From NCBI GenBank assembly GCA_943846685.1, contig OX044363.1, positions 1,034,001 through 1,098,000 on the forward strand: DNA of 64,000 bases, read 5' to 3'. A program made the translations under genes and the position numbers. This stretch comes from an uncultured Pseudomonadales bacterium (lineage in GTDB: Bacteria > Pseudomonadota > Gammaproteobacteria > Pseudomonadales > Porticoccaceae). Under the pieces are notes generated by a model. The model was not told where the DNA came from. It made no database searches and saw only the letters and a list, made by a program, of their open reading frames with translations. The first letter of the stretch is position 1; each line of letters starts with the position of its first letter. This document shows positions 38,411 through 46,236 of the stretch, in pieces.

Positions 38411-40978
38411 ATGCGAATTGATAAACTAACCAACCAACTGCAGAGTGCACTGGCCGACGCACAGTCGATAGCCGTAGGTAATGATCACTCCGCCATAGAG
38501 CCCGTTCACCTATTACTAGCCTTGCTCAATCAGCAGGGTGGCAGTATTCGACCCATACTCAACCGTGCCGGTTTTGATGTCACCGGCCTGCAGGCAGCGC
38601 TTAATACCCAACTCGATAAACTGGCAAAAATCAGCGCGCCAACCGGCGAAGCAAATCTCTCCCAAGAGCTTGGGCGGCTCATGAATATGGCCGATCGCGC
38701 CGCACAGCAAAAGGGCGATGATTATATATCCAGCGAAATAGTGCTGGTCGCAGCCCTTGAAGATAGAGGTGCACTGGGTAAAACCCTACAAAAATTTGGC
38801 GATATAGCCAAAGCCAAAGAAGCCATTGAATCACTGCGCGGCGGCGACACCGTCAATGATCCAGATGCCGAAAGTCAGCGTGAAGCACTGGATAAATACA
38901 CCATCGACCTCACCGAACGCGCCGAGTCCGGCAAACTGGATCCAGTGATTGGTCGCGATGATGAAATTCGCCGCACCATTCAGGTATTGCAGCGCCGCAC
39001 CAAAAACAACCCAGTCTTAATCGGCGAACCCGGCGTCGGTAAAACCGCCATAGTCGAAGGCCTGGCACAGCGCATCGTCAATGCAGAAGTGCCAGAGGGA
39101 CTTAAAAATAAACGCGTACTCACCCTCGATCTAGGAGCTTTATTAGCCGGCGCAAAATTCCGCGGCGACTTTGAAGAGCGTTTAAAAGCGGTACTCAATG
39201 ACCTCTCCAAACAGGAAGGGCAGATTATTCTGTTTATCGATGAAATCCATACCATGGTCGGTGCCGGTAAAGCCGAAGGCGCCATGGATGCAGGCAATAT
39301 GCTCAAGCCGGCACTGGCTCGCGGCGAACTCCACTGTGTCGGAGCCACCACCCTCGATGAATACCGCCAATATATTGAAAAAGATGCCGCCCTCGAGCGC
39401 CGCTTCCAGAAAATTCTTGTCGACGAACCCAGTGAAGAAGACACCGTCGCCATATTGCGCGGGTTAAAAGAGCGCTACGAAGTTCACCACGGCGTAGAGA
39501 TCACCGACAGCGCCATAGTCGCCGCCGCCAAACTCTCCCAGCGCTATATCACCGACCGCCAGTTGCCCGATAAAGCCATTGACCTAATCGATGAAGCCGG
39601 CAGCCGTATACGTATGGAAATTGACTCCAAGCCAGAAGAGATGGATCGCCTTGAACGGCGCTTGATTCAGTTAAAGATTGAGCGCGAAGCACTTAAAAAA
39701 GACAAGGATCAAGCCTCCCGCAAACGGCTGAAAAAGATTGAAGACGATATAGCCACTCTGGGTAAAGAATATGCCGACCTCGAAGAAATATGGAAAGCCG
39801 AAAAAGCTTCTATGCAGGGTGCTACCCATATCAAAGCCGAACTCGAACAGGCCAAAGTTGATCTCGAAGCTGCCCATCGTGAAGGTAACCTCGAAAAGAT
39901 GGCGCAAATTCAATACAGCATCATCCCCGAACTGGAAAAGCAATTATCTACCGCCAGTGACGAAGAGCAGGTAGAGATGCGGCTGCTGCGCAATAAAGTC
40001 ACCGAAGAAGAGATTGCCGAAGTGGTATCAAAATGGACCGGCATACCAGTCTCAAAAATGCTCGAAGGCGAACGAGATAAGCTACTGCGAATGGAAGAGT
40101 CACTGCATCAGCGTGTGATGGGGCAAAGCGAAGCCGTAGTCGCCGTCTCCAATGCTGTGCGTCGCTCCCGCGCAGGATTAGCCGACCCCAACCGACCCAA
40201 TGGCTCATTCCTGTTTCTCGGGCCCACCGGTGTGGGTAAAACCGAACTCTGTAAAACCCTCGCCGAATTTTTATTCGACAGCGAAGACGCCATGGTGCGC
40301 ATCGATATGTCAGAGTTTATGGAAAAACACTCGGTGGCAAGATTAATTGGCGCACCTCCCGGCTATGTCGGCTACGAAGAGGGCGGCTATCTTACCGAAG
40401 CCGTGCGCCGCAGACCCTACGCCGTGCTGCTGCTTGATGAAGTCGAAAAAGCCCATCAGGATGTCTTTAATATCCTTCTGCAGGTTCTTGAGGATGGTCG
40501 CCTGACCGATGGACAGGGGCGCACTGTCGACTTTAAAAATACCGTGATTGTAATGACCTCCAACCTCGGCTCCGATGTTATTCAGATGCTCGCTGGAGAA
40601 GAGAACTACGATGTCATGAAATCGTCAGTAATGGATGTCGTTAGCAGTCACTTCCGCCCCGAGTTTATTAATCGGGTTGATGAAGTAGTGGTATTCCATC
40701 CCCTCGCCAAAGAACAGTTGCGCGGTATTGCCACCATCCAACTTGAACTGTTGGGACGCAGGCTTGCCGAGCATGACCTTAAACTCAGCCTCAGCGATGC
40801 GGTGTTGGATAAACTTCTCGAAGCCGGGTTTGACCCAGTCTATGGTGCCAGGCCGCTTAAACGGGTGATTCAGCAGCAAATTGAGAATCCACTGGCCGAG
40901 AGTATTCTGTCTGGGAAGTTTGCCCCGGGTGCGGAGATTAAAGCTGATCTGGAGGAGGGTGATTTGGTGTTTGCCTAG
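38411..40978 (+). CDS. clpB: ATP-dependent disaggregase ClpB
   Basis: An 855-residue Hsp104/ClpB. Two-lobed N-domain (~1-150), AAA1 with GEPGVGKTA and [12 protein letters not shown], middle coiled-coil domain (~410-520), AAA2 with GPTGVGKTE and LLDEVEKAH, and C-terminal D2 small domain. It unfolds aggregates with DnaK. GAGGCG ribosome binding site precedes the ATG. Preceded by a sigma-32-like promoter. Confidence 0.98.
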   Translation: MRIDKLTNQLQSALADAQSIAVGNDHSAIEPVHLLLALLNQQGGSIRPILNRAGFDVTGLQAALNTQLDKLAKISAPTGEANLSQELGRLMNMADRAAQQKGDDYISSEIVLVAALEDRGALGKTLQKFGDIAKAKEAIESLRGGDTVNDPDAESQREALDKYTIDLTERAESGKLDPVIGRDDEIRRTIQVLQRRTKNNPVLIGEPGVGKTAIVEGLAQRIVNAEVPEGLKNKRVLTLDLGALLAGAKFRGDFEERLKAVLNDLSKQEGQIILFIDEIHTMVGAGKAEGAMDAGNMLKPALARGELHCVGATTLDEYRQYIEKDAALERRFQKILVDEPSEEDTVAILRGLKERYEVHHGVEITDSAIVAAAKLSQRYITDRQLPDKAIDLIDEAGSRIRMEIDSKPEEMDRLERRLIQLKIEREALKKDKDQASRKRLKKIEDDIATLGKEYADLEEIWKAEKASMQGATHIKAELEQAKVDLEAAHREGNLEKMAQIQYSIIPELEKQLSTASDEEQVEMRLLRNKVTEEEIAEVVSKWTGIPVSKMLEGERDKLLRMEESLHQRVMGQSEAVVAVSNAVRRSRAGLADPNRPNGSFLFLGPTGVGKTELCKTLAEFLFDSEDAMVRIDMSEFMEKHSVARLIGAPPGYVGYEEGGYLTEAVRRRPYAVLLLDEVEKAHQDVFNILLQVLEDGRLTDGQGRTVDFKNTVIVMTSNLGSDVIQMLAGEENYDVMKSSVMDVVSSHFRPEFINRVDEVVVFHPLAKEQLRGIATIQLELLGRRLAEHDLKLSLSDAVLDKLLEAGFDPVYGARPLKRVIQQQIENPLAESILSGKFAPGAEIKADLEEGDLVFA

Positions 40979-41056
40979 CCAATATTCCAGGGTAAATAGT
41001 CTATCTTTAAAAAACGATTCCAGTCATAAGATTTTCAATTATGAGGATTACTACTA

Positions 41057-41362
41057 ATGAGCTTAAAAAAATATGATCCCCCGCACCCAGGGGTGTTGAT
41101 TCAGCGAACCTATATCGAACCCTTTGCTGAAATTACTGGTAACAAGATTGCCGATCGTCTCGGTATAGCTCGCAGCACCTTCAATCGCCTACTCAACGGT
41201 GTTTCTAATGTATCACCTGAAATGGCCGTAAGGTTGTCAAGCGTACTCGGAGGCTCCGTTGAGAGCTGGCTTACTCTTCAAGAAAGTTACGATCTATGGA
41301 AAGCACGGCAGACCGTTAATACCAAAGACCTTCAGCGCCTCGACTTTAATAAGGTCGCCTAG
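41057..41362 (+). CDS. HigA-family antitoxin-like helix-turn-helix protein
   Basis: A 101-residue protein: PPHPGVLIQRTYIEP and the HTH TGNKIADRLGIARSTFNRLLNG, then SPEMAVRLSSVLGGSVESWLTLQ, the standard HigA pattern. HigB would normally be directly upstream, but only 78 bp separate it from clpB and no HigB-type reading frame is present on either side. It therefore looks like an orphan antitoxin-type regulator. GAGGA precedes the ATG. Confidence 0.85.
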   Translation: MSLKKYDPPHPGVLIQRTYIEPFAEITGNKIADRLGIARSTFNRLLNGVSNVSPEMAVRLSSVLGGSVESWLTLQESYDLWKARQTVNTKDLQRLDFNKVA

Positions 41363-41392
41363 GCCTTAGCCAAGATACTACTCAGAACAGTG

Positions 41393-41872
41393 CTACTCAG
41401 GTATTTCAAACTGCGCTGGATCAACATAAATCAGTTTTACCACCACCGCATCCACCATTGGTTCAACCGCAGCCATCAACACATTCATCTGGTCATCAAT
41501 CTGAATGCCGACCGGCAGGTTAAATAGCAGGCCGCCAGTGCCCTCATTGGTTAATGTCTGCACCTCTTTCAACTCACTGTCCTTGCGCGCCTCAGTCTGA
41601 AACTTCTGCACCAAAGCCTTTATTGAATGCTCAAAACTTGGGAAGTTAAAAGGGCCCTGAAACTCCTTGCGATCCAGTTCGAGTTTTACTGCGATCTTGG
41701 TACCCGTCTTTTCAGAGGTTAGCTCGCCAGACTTAACAACAGTCCCCTGTTTCAGCTCCTTAAAAATCTTTTTAGCGTTTTCAGCGGGTTGGTTAAGAAA
41801 AGCAACAAGCAGATTGGCAGCCAGATTAAAGAGCTTTTGTTTATTGATATTAATGGTTTCTGTTTCGGTCAT
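41393..41872 (-). CDS. conserved hypothetical cytosolic protein
   Basis: About 159 residues from ATG 41872 (MTETETININ). No signal peptide or membrane helix. The middle is lysine and glutamate-rich with beta-strand-like KTGTKIAVKLELD; the C-terminal part has two motifs GLLFNLPVGIQI and VKLIYVDPAQFE. I do not recognise the family. Converges with the HigA-like gene. Confidence 0.6.
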   Translation of the reverse strand: MTETETININKQKLFNLAANLLVAFLNQPAENAKKIFKELKQGTVVKSGELTSEKTGTKIAVKLELDRKEFQGPFNFPSFEHSIKALVQKFQTEARKDSELKEVQTLTNEGTGGLLFNLPVGIQIDDQMNVLMAAVEPMVDAVVVKLIYVDPAQFEIPE

Positions 41873-42007
41873 TGTCGGCAACTAAGATTGAGTTAAAAAT
41901 TAAGGAAAAGTGGACTCTACCGGAAATCGCCAGCAAATGTAATATATAGGCCACTCATCTGATCCCGATTTTACTGCGTATGATTAATTAATAGTGTAGG
42001 TAATGTT

Positions 42008-42256
42008 ATGCAGTTAGAAACCAGTGAAGTGTCACGCATCATCGAAATGGCTTGGGAAGACCGCACGCCATTTGAAGCCATTGAGAACAGCTTTGACCTC
42101 AATGAGTCTGCGGTTATTACCCTAATGCGGCGCGAGTTAAAGCCGCGGTCATTCCGCCTTTGGCGGCAGCGAGTCACCAGCCGTAAAACCAAGCATCTGC
42201 AACTTCGCTCACCTGAAGTCAGCCGCGGATACTGCCCCACCCAATACAAACGTTAG
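42008..42256 (+). CDS. TIGR03643-type small conserved protein
   Basis: An 82-residue protein with the conserved core EMAWEDRTPFEAIENSFDLNE, VITLMRRELKPRSFRLWRQRV, RKTKHLQLR and the terminal RGYCPTQYKR, typical of the uncharacterised TIGR03643 family. Likely a small nucleic-acid-associated protein, judging by basic content; function unknown. Followed 15 bp later by the CIA30 gene. Confidence 0.82.
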   Translation: MQLETSEVSRIIEMAWEDRTPFEAIENSFDLNESAVITLMRRELKPRSFRLWRQRVTSRKTKHLQLRSPEVSRGYCPTQYKR

Positions 42257-42271
42257 CCGAGAAACCAGATC

Positions 42272-42844
42272 ATGAAATATAGCCTTCAGTATGCTCTTCG
42301 ATATATGGCCTATGGTTGGCTGACGATAACTGGCCTATCCACAGCGGCAATGGCGGAACAGCTTATGATGGAAAACTTTGAGTCTCAGCCACTCGAGCGC
42401 TGGAGCTATGTCAGCGATCAGGTGATGGGTGGGATATCACAGGGCCAAATGGCAATCAAAACCGAAGAGGGCGAAACCTTTGCCCATATGACCGGACAGG
42501 TAAGCACAGAGAATAACGGTGGCTTTATTCAGTTCCGCACCTCAATTGCCAAAGGTACCACCGCAACAGTCACTGGCGTGGTCTTAAAAGTTCGTGGAAA
42601 TAGCCAACAGTATTATATTCATCTGCGCAGCTCTGGAACCCTACTTCCCTGGCAGTACTACCAAGGCAGCTTTGAAGTCACCGAGCAGTGGCAGACTATC
42701 AAGCTTCCCTTAAGTGCTTTTGTTCCCTCAGGTAAATGGATTCGCAGTCAGATAAAACCCAGCTCGATCCGCAGTATTGGTGTGGTGGCCTTTGGTCGGG
42801 ATCACAGCGCCGATATTCAAATCTCAGAGATCGGTTTCTATTAA
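42272..42844 (+). CDS. CIA30-family (complex I intermediate-associated protein 30-like) secreted protein
   Basis: A 190-residue protein with a hydrophobic N-terminus (~14-30, ending MAEQ). The CIA30/NDUFAF1 beta-sandwich signature is clear: NFESQPLERWSYVSDQVMGGIS, FIQFRTS, LKVRGNSQQYYIHLRS, WQYYQGSFEVT. In bacteria these proteins are usually predicted to be secreted or membrane-associated; the mitochondrial assembly role does not transfer directly. Just after the TIGR03643 gene. Confidence 0.85.
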   Translation: MKYSLQYALRYMAYGWLTITGLSTAAMAEQLMMENFESQPLERWSYVSDQVMGGISQGQMAIKTEEGETFAHMTGQVSTENNGGFIQFRTSIAKGTTATVTGVVLKVRGNSQQYYIHLRSSGTLLPWQYYQGSFEVTEQWQTIKLPLSAFVPSGKWIRSQIKPSSIRSIGVVAFGRDHSADIQISEIGFY

Positions 42845-43052
42845 GTAGTCGCTCTCGGCACTAACTTAATTCTCGACTACAGCGCCTTGATAAAGCCAAA
42901 ATATATTAATCATATCCCCCTTATATTTTGATTACTGGTCCGTATTGACAAGATTACCGATCTCCCTAATCATCTGCGGCTATACTTTTTTAGTTAGTAA
43001 CTTTTATTAGCTAGGGGCTTTTGTCACAGAAAATTAAACAGGGGATACTTCC

Positions 43053-44381
43053 ATGACCAATCAGGCCGCACGAACCACAGAGGGCAGAGGGCAGCTCTAC
43101 AGCAGTATTTTAGACACTATCGGCAATACACCCTGCGTAAAGATCAATTCACTGGCGCCGGCCGGCGTCGATCTATATGTGAAAGCGGAGTTTTTTAATC
43201 CCGCGGGGTCGGTTAAGGATCGTCTGGCGATTAGCATTATCGAAGAGGCGGAACGCAGTGGCGAGCTCAAGCCCGGCCAGACGGTAGTGGAGGCAACCAG
43301 TGGCAACACCGGTGTGGGTTTGGCGATGGTCTGTGCGGCGAAAGGTTACCCCTTTGTGGCAACTATGCCGACCAGTGTCTCGATTGAGCGGCGCAAGTTG
43401 ATGCGTTTTTTTGGGGCCAAGGTTATCTTGACACCGAAGGCCGATAAGGCGATGGGCTGCTATCTCAAGGCTACTGAGCTTGCCGAGGCCAATGGCTGGT
43501 TTTTGGCTCGTCAGTTTGAGACTGATGCCAATGCGAAGATTCACGCAAATACCACCGCTCGTGAAATTCTGTCGGACTTTAGCGGCAGCAATTTGGACTA
43601 TTGGGTGACTGGTTACGGAACTGGCGGAACCTTTTCGGGTGTAGCTAAGGTCTTGAAAGAGAAGCGCCCAGAGACAAAGATTATTCTTAGTGAGCCAATT
43701 AATGCTCAGCTTATCGAAAGTGGTACTGTGCAGGAACGCGCTGCCGATGGTTCTCCTTCAGGTAGTCACCCGGCATTTCAGCCACATATGATTCAGGGTT
43801 GGACGCCAGATTTTATTCCTCAGGTGCTGCAGGAATCTATTGATGCCAAACGCTTTGATCAGCTGATACCGGTTGCTGCGGAGGACGGTATTGAGGCATC
43901 CAAGATGCTCGCTCAAAAAGAGGGCATCTTTACCGGTATATCCGGCGGCTGTACTTTTGCGGTTGCGCTGGATATTGCCAGAAGTGCTGAACCGGGTACG
44001 GTTATTCTCTGTATGTTGCCGGATACTGGTGAGCGCTATCTCTCCTCGCCACTGTTTGAGGATGTCGGTGAGGATATGAATGCCGATGAAGCTGGCGCTA
44101 TCGGAATCAACGCCGAGCTTCCATTTAAACGAGTAAGCTGCTTTTTCTGGGCTCAGGGCTGTTTATTGGCTCAGGGCTGTTTATTAGGCTCAGGGCTGTT
44201 TATTGGCTCAGGGCTGTTTCTGTTGGCGCTTGGCAAAGGCTTCGAGCTGTTCTTCTGTTGCCGGTGGTTGGTGATTTTCCTTCCACTGGCTGTAGGGCAT
44301 GCCATAAATAGCTTCGCGGGCCTGGTCATGGCTTATGTCCACGCCGCGCTCTTCGGCTTCGGCCAGATACCATTTGCTTAA
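43053..44381 (+). CDS. cysK: cysteine synthase A with abnormal C-terminal extension
   Basis: Residues 1-345 are a complete OAS-TL/CysK: PLP lysine in FFNPAGSVKDR, TSGNTGVGLA, TGYGTGGTFSG (PLP phosphate loop), and GISGGCTFAVA, LPDTGERYLSS near the end. It makes cysteine from O-acetylserine and sulfide. The frame then continues for ~97 residues: first through a 19-bp tandem repeat (44150-44219, encoding AQGCLL and GSGLFI), then antisense through the DUF1244 gene (44208-44501). The enzyme proper ends around residue 345; the extension looks like a lost stop codon. Confidence 0.9.
   Translation: MTNQAARTTEGRGQLYSSILDTIGNTPCVKINSLAPAGVDLYVKAEFFNPAGSVKDRLAISIIEEAERSGELKPGQTVVEATSGNTGVGLAMVCAAKGYPFVATMPTSVSIERRKLMRFFGAKVILTPKADKAMGCYLKATELAEANGWFLARQFETDANAKIHANTTAREILSDFSGSNLDYWVTGYGTGGTFSGVAKVLKEKRPETKIILSEPINAQLIESGTVQERAADGSPSGSHPAFQPHMIQGWTPDFIPQVLQESIDAKRFDQLIPVAAEDGIEASKMLAQKEGIFTGISGGCTFAVALDIARSAEPGTVILCMLPDTGERYLSSPLFEDVGEDMNADEAGAIGINAELPFKRVSCFFWAQGCLLAQGCLLGSGLFIGSGLFLLALGKGFELFFCCRWLVIFLPLAVGHAINSFAGLVMAYVHAALFGFGQIPFA
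44150..44219. repeat. 18/19-bp tandem repeat at the cysK / DUF1244 junction
   Basis: Four copies of GGCTCAGGGCTGTTTATT start at 44150, 44168, 44187 and 44205, the last ending in GTTT. The change from 18- to 19-bp spacing shifts the cysK reading frame inside the array. The stop codon of the DUF1244 gene (TCA on the plus strand, 44208-44210) lies within the last copy. Confidence 0.9.
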
Positions 44382-44501
44382 ACAGTTGCGACAAAACCCC
44401 GCGAGTATCATTAAATCAATATTCTGCACATCCTTATTATCATCCAGATGTTTTAGCAGTCTGCGAAAGGTTGCGGCTTCCAGTTCGGTGGCGGTTGTCA
44501 T
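44208..44501 (-). CDS. DUF1244 domain protein
   Basis: A 97-residue protein starting at ATG 44501 (MTTATELEAATFRRLLKHL). The conserved DUF1244 core is present: LDDNKDVQNIDLMILAGFCRNCLSKWY, GVDISHDQAREAIYGMPYSQWKENHQ. The cysteine pair (CRNC) suggests metal binding. Function unknown. Converges on and overlaps the extended cysK frame; the region upstream of 44501 in its frame is not needed. Confidence 0.88.
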   Translation of the reverse strand: MTTATELEAATFRRLLKHLDDNKDVQNIDLMILAGFCRNCLSKWYLAEAEERGVDISHDQAREAIYGMPYSQWKENHQPPATEEQLEAFAKRQQKQP

Positions 44502-44668
44502 AATGTTTCTCTTTGGCTTTGTTTGTAAAAAATGTGTGATCAAAAAAGTTGAATGGGGTCTAAAGCGAGTTAGACCGGCGGGTCTTATTCTACGCCAATC
44601 CCCGCATTGAGATACTATATGATCAATCTTATTCACAACCAAAGCTTCTCACAATAAGGTAATAATTT

Positions 44669-45388
44669 ATGCAATCCGAGCCTTCCTCACTGGATGCCAG
44701 CCCAGGTATTGACGATGGCGCCTATTTACTCGATGGCGTGATAAGAACGGTTGAGGGTGAAACCTCTAAACTGTTGCGCGACCAGATGAAGATCTATGCC
44801 AATAACCGCTTTATGTTTGCCTTTTTCGACGAGCAGACAAATATGATTGATGCGGCTACTGGCTATGCCCATTGGGTCGATGGTGTTTTGACTGAAACCC
44901 CGATTGCCAATCAGGAAGGGCCTGTCGAGGGGTTGAGTTTTCAGATAGCGCTTGAGTCCACCGAGGCCGGGTTTACGCAAATTGTCCGGGGCATGCCGTC
45001 TGCTAATGGCGGCACCTATGATCTGGATGAGGTATGGGAAACTCTGTCCACCGAGAAAACAGCTTTTGATGGGCTGTGGATGTCGCAGGCCAGGGAGAGC
45101 GAAAACGCCGAGTGGTCAAATTTCACCGAGATGAAACTGATTGGTGGCGGACATTATATTTTCTTCCAGCGCTATGATTACAAAGGGAAAAGTTTTAAGA
45201 ACTTTGGTTTTGGTTCAATTAGCGGCGATAGCTCGGGGACAATTACCGAGACCGTTATGACTAGCACTCTTGAGGGCTATTCAGGCACAGATCATCCGCT
45301 AAAAGTAGAGTTGGCGGATGCCAATCATATGACCCAGATATTTATGATTGATGGTGTTGAAGTTGTTCAGTCCTATATTCGTGTCTAG
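44669..45388 (+). CDS. hypothetical cytosolic protein with two related halves
   Basis: A 239-residue protein with no signal sequence. Residues ~20-115 and ~130-239 look like a repeated lipocalin-like beta-barrel unit: each opens with a DG(V/L)W-type segment, has an aromatic FMFAFF / YIFFQR strand around the middle, and a late strand with T-rich turn (TEAGFTQIV / NHMTQIFM). The duplication is a visual judgement. I do not recognise a named function. AAGG precedes the ATG; terminator at 45430-45459. Confidence 0.6.
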   Translation: MQSEPSSLDASPGIDDGAYLLDGVIRTVEGETSKLLRDQMKIYANNRFMFAFFDEQTNMIDAATGYAHWVDGVLTETPIANQEGPVEGLSFQIALESTEAGFTQIVRGMPSANGGTYDLDEVWETLSTEKTAFDGLWMSQARESENAEWSNFTEMKLIGGGHYIFFQRYDYKGKSFKNFGFGSISGDSSGTITETVMTSTLEGYSGTDHPLKVELADANHMTQIFMIDGVEVVQSYIRV

Positions 45389-45429
45389 GTATAAAGTGAA
45401 TTAAGTATCTAGAGAGTGATATCTCTAGA

Positions 45430-45459
45430 AGGCCTCGCTGTGATGCGGGGCTTTTTTTT
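45430..45459 (+). terminator. rho-independent terminator
   Basis: Stem GCCTCGC/GCGGGGC (one T-G pair) with loop TGTGAT and eight T residues, 42 bp after the stop of the gene at 44669-45388. The following 180 bp (45460-45644) show nothing I can identify. Confidence 0.85.
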
Positions 45460-45644
45460 GCTTACCATTCAATAATCCGGGCTGGCTTTAGGCCTCCGAC
45501 TTGCCATCTGCCGGCTAAATACTATCTCTGGTTAGAGATTGGTCTACAGTTACATGAACTGGGTCGGGGGAGGAAAGTCTAAAATTAGAGCGAGGTGGCT
45601 CAGATTAGATAGGCCGCTGCCGCGATTGATAGGGAGAAACGTTG

Positions 45645-46222
45645 ATGGATATGGATTATCTAGATCAGGTTTTATTCGCCGCCGTTGTCAAAAGCACAGG
45701 CATAGGCTGAAGCCGCTATGGAAGCGCCACGCCCAGCCAATGAGATGCAACGTCTCGCAACCCTGCACAGTCTGGATCTACTTGATACAGAGCCGGAGGT
45801 GGAGTTTGATGAGCTTACAGCTCTGGCTGCGCAGATATGTAATGTGCCGGTTGCTCTGGTTTCTCTTGTCGATGAAAACCGCCAGTGGTTTAAATCCAAA
45901 GTCGGACTAGATGTCGATGAAACCAGCAGGGAAATGGCGTTTTGTGCCCACAGTATTTTAAAGCCCGACGAGATTATGGAGATTCCGGATGCCCGTCAGG
46001 ATCAAGCGTTTCGCCGACAATCCGCTGGTCACTGAAGATCCCAAAATACGCTTTTATGCCGGTGCGCCCTTAACCGCATCCAATGGCCATACTCTGGGAA
46101 CTCTCTGTGTTCTCGACTACAGTCCGCGCACATTATCAGACTCCCAGAAAACCGCTCTTGAGATCCTGCGCCTGCTTGGTTATGCGGCAGATAGAGTTGC
46201 GCCACAGCTATACAGACTCTGC
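45645..46222 (+). pseudogene. broken N-terminal GAF part of the GGDEF-EAL gene
   Basis: An ATG at 45645 with GGGAG upstream starts MDMDYLDQVLFAAVVK. Lesions follow: an extra A in the run at 45690-45693, a TAG at 45703-45705, a frameshift at ~46003-46008 (QDQ to RFADN) and another at ~46207-46220. Between them the GAF sequence is recognisable: ANEMQRLATLHSLDLLDTEP, VALVSLVDENRQWFKS, and FYAGAPLTASNGHTLGTLCV. The intact downstream frame begins at 46237, still in a plausible linker. The gene as a whole was probably a GAF-PAS-PAS-GGDEF-EAL protein. Confidence 0.75.
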
Positions 46223-46236
46223 AAGATTCACAGGGG

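Noticed and set aside
41057..41362. A toxin-antitoxin pair with a hidden HigB
   Set aside because: Only 78 bp separate clpB and the HigA-like start, and the next gene (minus strand) is unrelated to HigB.
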